A stretch of 8,579 nucleotides of DNA from CAZPAH01 sp964584495 (GCA_964584495.1 CAZPAH010000119.1:1-8579); one strand, 5' to 3'. Shown: positions 1 through 6,309, counted from the first letter of the stretch. Notes: generated by a model not told the origin, from the sequence alone. Program-made: numbers and translations.

Positions 1-1536
1 GGAGGGGGGAGTTTCGGACCGAGAAATGAAATCGACCTTTTCACTGTTGCTCGTAACGGGGATTTCCTGATCACGGATTATAATGGGGACAACCTTGATG
101 ATGTTGTCTTTTCATCGTCTAATTGGAAAGGTTACGGCTTCATTCAATTATGCTCCGAGTCCAGCGATTGGGACGGACTGTGGTATTTTCTTTGGCCCCG
201 GGAAGCCGCCATCTCCTATTTTCTGGGAGCGTGCGATTGCAACAGAGATGGCATTGTTGATTTCGTCGCAAGAGAATGGGCTTCAGGCGGGTACACGGGT
301 TATTTCTTGGTTTTTCAGGGCAGTTCTCCAGCAGTGTTTCCGTTTGGTTTAAAACAAGAGATAGAAACGCTTGATGTGCTGACGAACATCTATCCTATGG
401 GGGATTTCAACGGGGATGGGATATTGGATTTTCTGGGATCGGATTGTATGAATTATAATTTTTTGAGTGTCTATCTCGGATCCGATTCATGCAACTATTC
501 ACTCGGTGAGAGATATTATAATTCCTGTGGAGTCATGGATCTACACGTCGGCAATTTCAACGGTGACATCTACGATGATATTACCTTCAGCCCTTTTAGT
601 GAGATATGCCTGGTAAGGAACTTCATCGTCTACGGAAGTGAAGAGGGGCTCGATTTCGATAATATTATTTGGTATTTCTCGGATAATCTGTACGCGTATA
701 CCATGGTAGCTGACGTGAATTCGGACGGCCTGGACGATATAGGCCTTGTAGATGTTGGATACTACTATGATAGTGGAAATGATACGCTCGCCGTTCATTT
801 CCGTTTCAGTTCGACCAACGGTTTGTTGGCAGGATGCGATACCCTGCTGCTTCCTTCGAAGAGGATGTCCAGGTTTTTCAGCAATGACCTGAATGGCGAC
901 GGGAGAGACGACCTCTGTTATTTCCCCGCGAGGGACACCCTGGCGATTCTTCTGAATGTCGGGGAGGGGGCACCCTTTCTTCAGGGCTTCAAGGTCTTCT
1001 ACAGGGAGGCTAAGGGAGTGATTCTAGAGTGGGAGGTGACGGAAGGTAAATCCTGTAAGATTTTCAGGATCCATAGGTCGATGGACGGTGAGACATTTAA
1101 GCTTGTTGGAGAGACTGAAATGGCACAGGGGAAGGTCGAGTACTCCTTTACGGACGTTGATGCTCCTCCCGGAGCTCCGATATACAGGCTCCAGGCGGTG
1201 TCGAAGTATGGCGGCACGAGTGTGCTTGCCACCGAAGAAGTAACCGTACCCAAACTGACTTTTACTCTTAGGCAGAACTACCCGAATCCCTTCAATCCGG
1301 GGACCTTGATAGGATTCGAGCTCTCGGAGGCGGGGAGTGTATGGCTCGAGATATACGATGTCTCGGGGAGGCTCGTGAGGCGCTTGATAGCAGGGAGTGT
1401 TCTCGCTCCCGGGAGGGTCGAGGAGCCGTGGGACGGGACGAATGATGATGGAGAAAGGATATCATCCGGAGTCTACTACTGCATTCTAAGAACTGAAAAT
1501 GGAACTCGTACGAAGAAAATGGTTCTGATCAAGTGA
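1..1536 (+). CDS. Partial secreted FG-GAP/VCBS propeller protein with C-terminal T9SS-like sorting domain (5' end outside window)
   Basis: The frame is open from base 1 to the TGA at 1534-1536, giving 511 visible residues, so the start and any signal peptide lie off the left edge. Six calcium-loop motifs of the D-x-N-x-D-x-x-D kind recur about every 53 residues: DYNGDNLDD (26-34), DCNRDGIVD (79-87), DFNGDGILD (135-143), NFNGDIYDD (185-193), DVNSDGLDD (238-246) and DLNGDGRDD (296-304). This is the FG-GAP/VCBS pattern of integrin-like beta-propellers. An Fn3-like segment follows (about 327-418), then a sorting/FlgD-like module (419-511) with NYPNPFNPGT, IYDVSGRLVRRL, SGVYYC and a basic KKMVLIK end. 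By family, such proteins cross the outer membrane by type IX-like secretion and stay on or leave the cell surface. The ligand is unknown. TTG 307 lies inside the propeller and is not the start. The gene is visibly more AT-rich than the rest of the window. Confidence 0.88.
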   Translation, partial: GGGSFGPRNEIDLFTVARNGDFLITDYNGDNLDDVVFSSSNWKGYGFIQLCSESSDWDGLWYFLWPREAAISYFLGACDCNRDGIVDFVAREWASGGYTGYFLVFQGSSPAVFPFGLKQEIETLDVLTNIYPMGDFNGDGILDFLGSDCMNYNFLSVYLGSDSCNYSLGERYYNSCGVMDLHVGNFNGDIYDDITFSPFSEICLVRNFIVYGSEEGLDFDNIIWYFSDNLYAYTMVADVNSDGLDDIGLVDVGYYYDSGNDTLAVHFRFSSTNGLLAGCDTLLLPSKRMSRFFSNDLNGDGRDDLCYFPARDTLAILLNVGEGAPFLQGFKVFYREAKGVILEWEVTEGKSCKIFRIHRSMDGETFKLVGETEMAQGKVEYSFTDVDAPPGAPIYRLQAVSKYGGTSVLATEEVTVPKLTFTLRQNYPNPFNPGTLIGFELSEAGSVWLEIYDVSGRLVRRLIAGSVLAPGRVEEPWDGTNDDGERISSGVYYCILRTENGTRTKKMVLIK

Positions 1537-1579
1537 GTGTTCATAAAGTGCAAAATGTGCTTATCAGAAAACGATGACG

Positions 1580-1610
1580 TTGGGATTGGCCATAGTACAT
1601 GGAGTATAAT
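1580..1610 (+). promoter_or_regulatory. Weak candidate sigma-70-type promoter
   Basis: A perfect TATAAT (1605-1610) is preceded by TTGGGA (1580-1585) with a 19-base spacer, which is longer than the usual 17. If used, it would give the 652-residue repeat protein a leader of roughly 175 bases. A single good -10 box in AT-rich DNA can occur by chance, and the sigma-54 element downstream is a better match. Confidence 0.25.
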
Positions 1611-1639
1611 AAAAGCTCTGATCTATTAACGAACTTCTA

Positions 1640-1711
1640 TCGGCTGATCAGCTCCTGACGTTTCCTTCCAATTACCTAATCGCGTACTATCTCATAGCCT
1701 TTCGGCTGATC
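1640..1711 (+). repeat. Pair of TCGGCTGATC direct repeats, one containing a 10-bp palindrome; possible activator sites
   Basis: TCGGCTGATC occurs at 1640-1649 and again at 1702-1711, 62 bp apart. The first copy runs into GCTGATCAGC (1643-1652), a perfect 10-bp palindrome. Relative to the transcription start predicted from the sigma-54 box (about 1762), the copies lie near -122 and -60, a range where enhancer-binding activators of sigma-54 often bind. The repeats are seen directly; the binding role is inferred. The rest of the 1537-1735 spacer shows a short CCCCG/CGGGG hairpin (1716-1728) without a T-run and no convincing terminator for the upstream gene. Confidence 0.4.
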
Positions 1712-1735
1712 TTTTCCCCGTTCCGGGGGCCTATT

Positions 1736-1751
1736 CGGCACCAATATTGCA
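1736..1751 (+). promoter_or_regulatory. Sigma-54 (-24/-12) promoter for the repeat protein gene
   Basis: CGGCACCAATATTGCA matches the sigma-54 consensus TGGCAC-N5-TTGCA at every strongly conserved position except the first base (C for T). GG is at 1737-1738 and GC at 1749-1750, separated by exactly 10 bases. Transcription would start near 1762, leaving about 33 bases of leader with a ribosome binding site at 1783-1788 before ATG 1795. The element's position also rules out TTG 1747 as the start codon. Sigma-54 promoters need an activator ATPase such as the NtrX-like protein encoded at 4900-6309. Confidence 0.75.
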
Positions 1752-1794
1752 CGAAAACAGAGCGGCGATTCATATAAATTATAAGGGGATGATC

Positions 1795-3753
1795 ATGTTG
1801 AACTATAAGAAGTTAGCTGTTTTCGTGGCCGTGTCGATTGTATTCATAGGTGCGCAGGCGCTGCATGCCGAGTGGACGAACGATGGAATCCCGCTGGGAA
1901 CGGCCAGCGGCGCCCAGGATTCCCCCGCTATCACCGCCGACGGAACCGGTGGCGCGGTGATAGTCTGGAGGGATTCGCGGGCGACCGTCAATACCGACAT
2001 CTACGCCCAGGCGGTCACTGCCGACGGCGTCATCAGATGGTATCCGATAGCTATGCCCGTATGCACCGCGGCCAATTCGCAGTCGGCCCCGTTGATTATA
2101 CCGGACGGCTCGGGGGGGACGATCATCGCTTGGCAGGATGCCCGCACCGGCGGCTCGGTCGACATCTACGTCCAGAAGCTCAGCACGATAGGATATATTC
2201 AGTGGCCGAGCGACGGGGTGGCGATCTGCACGGGCAAGACAGGCCTGATCCTGGGCGGGATCATCTCGGACGGCTCGGGCGGCGCGATCATCACCTGGCA
2301 CGACCGAAGGAACTTCTACAACGACATCTTCGCGCAGAGGATAGCCTCAAACGGCTCCGTCATGTGGACGGCGGGCGGCGTGCCCGTCTGCACGGCGGAT
2401 CTGCATCAGCAATACCCGGTTCTCGCATCCGACGGTGCGGGGGGAGCGATCATAGCGTGGGAGGACCGAAGAAGCGGCGGCTACGATATCTATGCGCAGA
2501 GGCTCAACGCCGATGGAGCGGCGCAGTGGACGGCCGACGGGGTAGTGATCTGCGACAGCGGGCAGAACCAGATAACCGCCCGGATAGTCGAGGACGGATC
2601 GGGCGGGGCGGTCATCGCGTGGTCGGATCGGCGAAACACGGTCGATTACGATATCTTCTCTCAGAGGGTCAACTCGAGCGGCGAGCTTCAGTGGGGCTTC
2701 GGCACGGCCGTTGCCGCATGGATGTACGACCAGTCGGATTGCCGGCTCGTGCATATCGGCTCAGGTGAGACGATAGTGACCTGGCTCGACGGTCGAAGCG
2801 ACGACTCGATCGACATCTACGCCCAGAAGCTGAGCGCGGCCGGCGTTGCCCAGTGGACCTCGAACGGCGTCGTGGTATGCGACGCCGCGGGCGATCAGAA
2901 CAATGTCAGGATAGTTAGCAATGGCTCTGGCGGAGCCTTCATATCGTGGGACGATGCGCGCGCCGGCGCGGCGGACATCGATATATACGCGCAGCATATC
3001 GATTCGGACGGCAATCCCGAATGGACCGACGACGGAGACGCGATGTGCGGCGCCACGGCGAACCAGAGCGCCTCGGTGATCCATGAGGATGGAGCCGGCG
3101 GAATGTTCGTCGCCTGGACCGACCTACGCAGTAGCACGGACAAGGTCTACAGCCACAGGGTCGACGCCACAGGGGGCATCCCGACGGCCACCCTTCTGCA
3201 GAATTTTGCCGTAGGGACGGACGGGATGGATATCAGGCTCGACTGGACGCTTTCGGAGATCGACGACGGCGTGCGGTTCGTTATCTTCCGCGCCGAAGGC
3301 TCGTCGATGGAATTCGATGAGATCCCATCAGCAGGCTTGATCGAGAACGGCCTGGCCTTCTCCTTCGTCGATGCGGACTGCGAGCCGGGCGTCACCTACT
3401 ATTATCGGGTATTCTACAGCGATGGAACGAAGAGCAGGTTCCTCTTCGAGTCCGGTCCCGTCAAGGTTCCCGCAATGGCTCTGATGCTCCATCAGAACAT
3501 GCCCAACCCGTTCAATCCCAACACGGTCATAGGATACTACCTTCCCGAGCGCTGCCACGTCAGGCTCGAGGTGTTCGATGTCACGGGATCGATCGTAAAG
3601 GTGCTGGTCGACGGGTCGAAGCCCGAGGGAAATCACAGCGCGGACTGGAACGGCCGAGGCGGCAACGGCGCCGAGGCGGCATCGGGCGTCTACTTTTACC
3701 GCCTGAAAACCGGCAAGGAGACGCTGACGAGGAAGATGATCCTGCTTCGATGA
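1795..3753 (+). CDS. Secreted eight-repeat (DGxGG...WxDxR...DIYAQ) protein with Fn3-like segment and C-terminal T9SS-like sorting domain
   Basis: The product has 652 residues. Residues 1-25 form a signal peptide (MLNYKK, hydrophobic core, cleavage near ALHA/EW). Residues 26-462 are eight tandem repeats of 53-56 residues, each with a leading W, a DG(S/A/T)GG turn, WxDxR and DIYAQ-like end, which suggests a beta-propeller. Residues 463-557 look Fn3-like, with VTYYYRVFY. Residues 558-652 are a sorting/FlgD-like module with NMPNPFNPNT, VFDVTG, SGVYFYRL and RKMILLR. The protein is probably exported by Sec and then carried over the outer membrane by a type IX-like route. Start choice: AAGGGG (1783-1788) sits six bases before ATG 1795. 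ATG 1789 directly abuts that site, and TTG 1747 lies in the sigma-54 box. Proteins with this repeat are known from metagenomes but I know no tested function. The module order resembles the upstream gene, but the repeat type and base composition differ. Confidence 0.9.
   Translation: MLNYKKLAVFVAVSIVFIGAQALHAEWTNDGIPLGTASGAQDSPAITADGTGGAVIVWRDSRATVNTDIYAQAVTADGVIRWYPIAMPVCTAANSQSAPLIIPDGSGGTIIAWQDARTGGSVDIYVQKLSTIGYIQWPSDGVAICTGKTGLILGGIISDGSGGAIITWHDRRNFYNDIFAQRIASNGSVMWTAGGVPVCTADLHQQYPVLASDGAGGAIIAWEDRRSGGYDIYAQRLNADGAAQWTADGVVICDSGQNQITARIVEDGSGGAVIAWSDRRNTVDYDIFSQRVNSSGELQWGFGTAVAAWMYDQSDCRLVHIGSGETIVTWLDGRSDDSIDIYAQKLSAAGVAQWTSNGVVVCDAAGDQNNVRIVSNGSGGAFISWDDARAGAADIDIYAQHIDSDGNPEWTDDGDAMCGATANQSASVIHEDGAGGMFVAWTDLRSSTDKVYSHRVDATGGIPTATLLQNFAVGTDGMDIRLDWTLSEIDDGVRFVIFRAEGSSMEFDEIPSAGLIENGLAFSFVDADCEPGVTYYYRVFYSDGTKSRFLFESGPVKVPAMALMLHQNMPNPFNPNTVIGYYLPERCHVRLEVFDVTGSIVKVLVDGSKPEGNHSADWNGRGGNGAEAASGVYFYRLKTGKETLTRKMILLR
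1870..3180 (+). repeat. Eight in-frame ~162-bp repeats coding for ~54-residue units
   Basis: Unit boundaries in residues are about 26-81, 82-136, 137-190, 191-244, 245-299, 300-353, 354-409 and 410-462. Shared features are W at the unit start, DGxGG near residue 23-27, WxDxR near 32-36 and DIY(A/S)Q near 41-46. Unit 6 is the most diverged: GSGET replaces the usual GSGGx, and it lacks the cysteine at unit position 9. The DNA copies differ at many positions, so this is an old duplication held at protein level, not a recent DNA tandem array. Confidence 0.9.
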
Positions 3754-3817
3754 TATAGGGCCAGTCTCTCGAACGGACCCTACGGATACTCCTTGATGCA
3801 GTGAGTGGTAACTTTCT

Positions 3818-3837
3818 GACCGCCACCAGTGGCGGTC
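3818..3837. terminator. Perfect 9-bp GC-rich hairpin between convergent genes; possible bidirectional terminator
   Basis: GACCGCCAC, a CA loop, then GTGGCGGTC form a perfect inverted repeat 64 bases after the stop of the repeat protein gene. It lies between two convergent genes, where a shared terminator is expected. Neither side has a real T-run (GATAATCTT on plus, AGAAAGTT on minus), so it is not a textbook intrinsic terminator. It could act with Rho, or protect RNA 3' ends. Confidence 0.45.
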
Positions 3838-3858
3838 GATAATCTTGCAGTCGGCCCA

Positions 3859-3883
3859 TAACATGCGCAATATAAGCATGTTA
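3859..3883. repeat. 8-bp inverted repeat TAACATGC/GCATGTTA with 9-base loop
   Basis: TAACATGC (3859-3866) and GCATGTTA (3876-3883) pair perfectly around an AT-rich loop. Just to the right, ACATAAT (3883-3889) has a matching ATTATGT about 20 bases on, making a second AT-rich inverted repeat. Together with the GC-rich hairpin at 3818 these fill the middle of the 3754-4043 spacer, in which I see no gene. They could be transcription-end structures or a protein binding site. Confidence 0.4.
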
Positions 3884-4043
3884 CATAATCAGTAATGTCA
3901 CTTTCTTACATTATGTTAACCATTGGGTGTGACGAAGAGTTGGATAAGTAGTGCTTCTATCGGTATAATATCCGCACAGTGATAGTTTTGACTTAACGAA
4001 CTACGATGGTATATAGCAAAATCGCGTCCATCTCTTCACCCGA

Positions 4044-4688
4044 TCAGAATGAATAGCCGAATGTTATGCCGAACGAGGTCATGCTGCCGTCCTCGTCGAT
4101 CTCGGTTTCGTAGCTGAATCCTTCGAAGGCGAGCTTGGCTTTGTCGAACCTTATTATATTGTGAGTGATGTCCAGCCCGAGCGAGAAGTAGGAGGAGAAA
4201 AAGTAGCGAAAGCCACCTCCGAGCGCAATGCCGCCGCCTTCGGCCCTCCAGCTGAGCGGGTTTTCCTCTAGATAGAGCGCGTATCCCCCAAAACCACCCT
4301 TTATGTAGGGACGAAAGGCTCTTTCGGGGGAGAAGCGGTAATGCGCCATGATCTGAACGACCTCGGATCTGGCGGAGATAGCGGGATCGGAAGTGTCGTG
4401 CGTTGCACCCCCGACGCTCAGCTCCAGCATGAAGACCGGGTTGAAGCGGTAGCCGAAATCGAGGTGCAATCCGCCGCCGTCCTCCTTGACGTAGAAATCG
4501 TCGCCATCGCTGTTATCGTCATGAAGGGATGAGCCGATGATCTTCAGCCCGAGGAAGAAACCTTTCTCGTCCTCTACCGTCTCGCCTCTCGCCGGGGAGG
4601 AGATAAAAGCGGCCAGAATAACGGTGGCGGCTACTGCGGCAGTCCATTTTCTAGTCATCGATCCAGCGATCCGGTTTATCCTGTACAT
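4044..4688 (-). CDS. Small outer-membrane beta-barrel protein (OmpA/OmpW-like, porin-like fold)
   Basis: The product has 214 residues from the chosen start. An N-terminal signal peptide has a basic segment (MTRKW at 11-15), a hydrophobic stretch (16-30) and a cleavage site near SPARG/ETV (35/36). The mature part alternates short amphipathic strands rich in G, Y and F: FFLGLKI, LHLDFGYRF, VFMLELSVGG, VVQIMAHYRF, YIKGGFGGYALYL, IALGGGFRYFF, FSLGLDITHNI, and a last strand FGITFGYSF ending in phenylalanine, the usual signal for outer-membrane insertion. This fits an eight-stranded barrel of about 180 residues. Its cargo or partner is unknown. Start choice: ATG 4688 has AAAGGA ten bases upstream. 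ATG 4721 lacks a ribosome binding site and would lie only about eight bases from the predicted transcription start. ATG 4658 remains possible. It sits downstream of the NtrX-like gene, 211 bases away, on the same strand. Confidence 0.85.
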   Translation of the reverse strand: MYRINRIAGSMTRKWTAAVAATVILAAFISSPARGETVEDEKGFFLGLKIIGSSLHDDNSDGDDFYVKEDGGGLHLDFGYRFNPVFMLELSVGGATHDTSDPAISARSEVVQIMAHYRFSPERAFRPYIKGGFGGYALYLEENPLSWRAEGGGIALGGGFRYFFSSYFSLGLDITHNIIRFDKAKLAFEGFSYETEIDEDGSMTSFGITFGYSF

Positions 4689-4740
4689 AGTCTTTACATC
4701 CTTTCGTTCGGGCTCGTTCATTTCTGTCGATACATGCTAT

Positions 4741-4756
4741 TTCAATATTGATGCCA
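4741..4756 (-). promoter_or_regulatory. Sigma-54-like promoter for the outer-membrane barrel gene
   Basis: On the minus strand TGGCATCAATATTGAA matches the sigma-54 pattern: TGGCA, five bases after the sixth position, then TTG, with the correct -24/-12 spacing. It departs from consensus at C-to-T in the sixth base and, more seriously, at the -12 C, which is A here. It shares the GGCA-y-CAATATTG core with the promoter at 1736-1751. Transcription would start near 4729, giving about 40 bases of leader to ATG 4688. The rest of the 4689-4899 spacer is AT-rich and holds CAAA-N7-TTTG (4785-4799) and GAATATTGG (4872-4880 read on minus). No clear terminator for the NtrX-like gene is visible. Confidence 0.5.
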
Positions 4757-4899
4757 GAATGAAAGACCTATAAATAATATTAAACAAACGATGTATTTGC
4801 ATGTTATATAGTCATTTGAATTGATGCATAATGGTGCTGTATCTTCTACGCCGGTGTCGCCCGTGATGTTACCAATATTCACACTATGTGGCCTAATAA

Positions 4900-6309
4900 T
4901 CACTCCGGCCCCTTCTCGAGGCGGTACCCCTTGATCTTCTTGTGGAGGTTCGTTCTTTCGACGCCCAGCTCGGCGGCGGTCCGGGTGATGTTCCATCCGT
5001 TGCGGTCGAGCGCCTGGATGATAATCGACAGTTCAAACTCCTTCTTCGCCTCCTGAAGTGTTTTGCCTTGAGAGAAGAGGGCCTCGGAATCGAAGCCCTT
5101 AGGGCCGGACTTGCCGCCTCCGCCCGGGACTTCCCGGCGATCCTCGCCGAAGCGGATCTCGGGGCTTAGATCCTCGATATGGACCGTTCTTCCGGGCGAC
5201 ATGATGACGAGCCGTTCCACCTGGTTTCTCAGCTCGCGGACGTTCCCCGGCCAGCTGTATTTCTGAAGGATATCCATTACCCTGTCGTCGAGCTTCTTCA
5301 GCGGGAGATCGTTCTCGGCGCAGTACGACTTGATGAACGTTTCGGCCAGCAGCGCGATATCTTCGGGGTGCTCTCTGAGGGGAGGGGAGACGAGGGGAAC
5401 GACATTCAGCCTGTAGTAGAGGTCCTCGCGGAAACGGCCCGAGGCGACCTCTCCGGCGAGGTCCTTGTTCGTCGCGGCTATGACGCGCACGTCGACCTTT
5501 ATAACCCTGTCGCTTCCGACCCTCTCGATTTCGCCTTCCTGAAGGGCCCTGAGGACCTTCGTCTGAACGCGGAGCGACATGTCCCCGACCTCGTCGAGAA
5601 AGATCGTGCCCCCGTCCGCCGCCTGGAACTTTCCCTCTCTCGAGGCAACGGAGCCGGTATAGGCCCCCTTGACGCTTCCGAACAGCTCCGCCTCGATCAG
5701 CTCCTCGGGGATCGCGGCGCAGTTTACCTTTATGAACGGTCCGCCGGCCCTCTTGCTCCGCTCGTGGATCTCCCTTGCGATCAGCTCCTTTCCCGTGCCC
5801 GATTCGCCGAGTATCAGGACCCTCGCCCCGGTGGGGGCGACCTTGGCGATCTGGCCGAGGATATTCCTGTAGCTCTCGCTCTTTCCCGTGAACTCCTGCC
5901 TTTTCGAGACCTTTCCGCGCAGAACGCGGTTCTCCGCGGCCAGGGAGCGGAACTCGAGGGCCTTCTTCGAGGTGAGAAGTATCTTCTCCTTGCCGCAATC
6001 CTTTTCGAGGAAGTCGAACGCTCCGAGCTTTATCGCCTCGACCGACTTCTCAATCGTCGCCTGCCCGGTCAGGATCACTATCATCTGATCGGGCAGCCTG
6101 AGCCTTATCTCCTTAAGGATTTCGATCCCGTCCCTGCCCGGCATCGCCAGGTCGAGGTATACGAGATCGAACTCCTCTTCCCTCAGAAGGTCGATCGCTT
6201 CGGCGCCGTCCTTCGCCGAGGCGGTCTCCCAGCCGGCCCCCCTGTGGATCATCTCCATGGCTTTTCTGATATTCGGCTCGTCATCTATTATCAGTACCCT
6301 CTGGGTCAT
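4900..6309 (-). CDS. ntrX: NtrX-like sigma-54-dependent response regulator (receiver - AAA+ - Fis HTH)
   Basis: The product has 469 residues. Receiver domain (about 3-120): acidic pair D9/D10, phospho-acceptor D53 in YLDLAMPG, T81 and K103. AAA+ sigma-54 interaction domain (about 139-370): Walker A GESGTGKE (168-175), sigma-54 contact loop GAYTGS (215-220, usually GAFTGA), Walker B GTIFLDE (234-240), arginine-finger region REDLYYR (294-300) and WPGNVREL (353-360). The C-terminal Fis-type helix-turn-helix (about 424-461) has NITRTAAELGVERTNLHKKIK. After phosphorylation by its kinase it should bind DNA, hydrolyse ATP and open sigma-54 promoters. Start choice: AAGGAG lies nine bases before ATG 6309, and the receiver begins right there; GTG 6366 would only add a non-conserved tail overlapping the kinase gene. 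It follows the NtrY-like kinase gene with a 29-bp overlap. The NtrX name rests on this pairing; other NtrC-class names are possible. Confidence 0.92.
   Translation of the reverse strand: MTQRVLIIDDEPNIRKAMEMIHRGAGWETASAKDGAEAIDLLREEEFDLVYLDLAMPGRDGIEILKEIRLRLPDQMIVILTGQATIEKSVEAIKLGAFDFLEKDCGKEKILLTSKKALEFRSLAAENRVLRGKVSKRQEFTGKSESYRNILGQIAKVAPTGARVLILGESGTGKELIAREIHERSKRAGGPFIKVNCAAIPEELIEAELFGSVKGAYTGSVASREGKFQAADGGTIFLDEVGDMSLRVQTKVLRALQEGEIERVGSDRVIKVDVRVIAATNKDLAGEVASGRFREDLYYRLNVVPLVSPPLREHPEDIALLAETFIKSYCAENDLPLKKLDDRVMDILQKYSWPGNVRELRNQVERLVIMSPGRTVHIEDLSPEIRFGEDRREVPGGGGKSGPKGFDSEALFSQGKTLQEAKKEFELSIIIQALDRNGWNITRTAAELGVERTNLHKKIKGYRLEKGPE

Noticed and set aside
307..309. TTG as start of the first gene
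   Set aside because: The same frame is open to base 1 and encodes two more calcium-loop motifs before it, so 307 is internal.
1716..1728. CCCCG-TTC-CGGGG hairpin as terminator of the first gene
   Set aside because: Short stem with no T-run on either strand, and it is about 180 bases from the stop codon.
1747..1749. TTG as start of the repeat protein gene
   Set aside because: It lies in the sigma-54 -12 box; ATG 1795 has a ribosome binding site at good spacing and begins a proper signal peptide.
1872..2768. Long overlapping plus-strand frame of 298 codons within the repeat gene
   Set aside because: Arg/Gly/His-rich product with no motif; a +1 shadow of GC-rich repeat DNA.
1870..3180. CRISPR-like or recent DNA tandem array
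   Set aside because: The units are coding, diverged at DNA level and in frame, without identical repeats or spacers.
3831..3848. GG...TTGC as a third sigma-54 promoter
   Set aside because: Spacing between GG and GC is 11, not 10, it overlaps the hairpin, and no plus-strand gene follows.
3988..4015. TTGACT-N16-TATATA on the plus strand, a possible promoter antisense to the barrel gene
   Set aside because: Only 4 of 6 bases match at -10 and the DNA is AT-rich; no downstream structure suggests an RNA gene.
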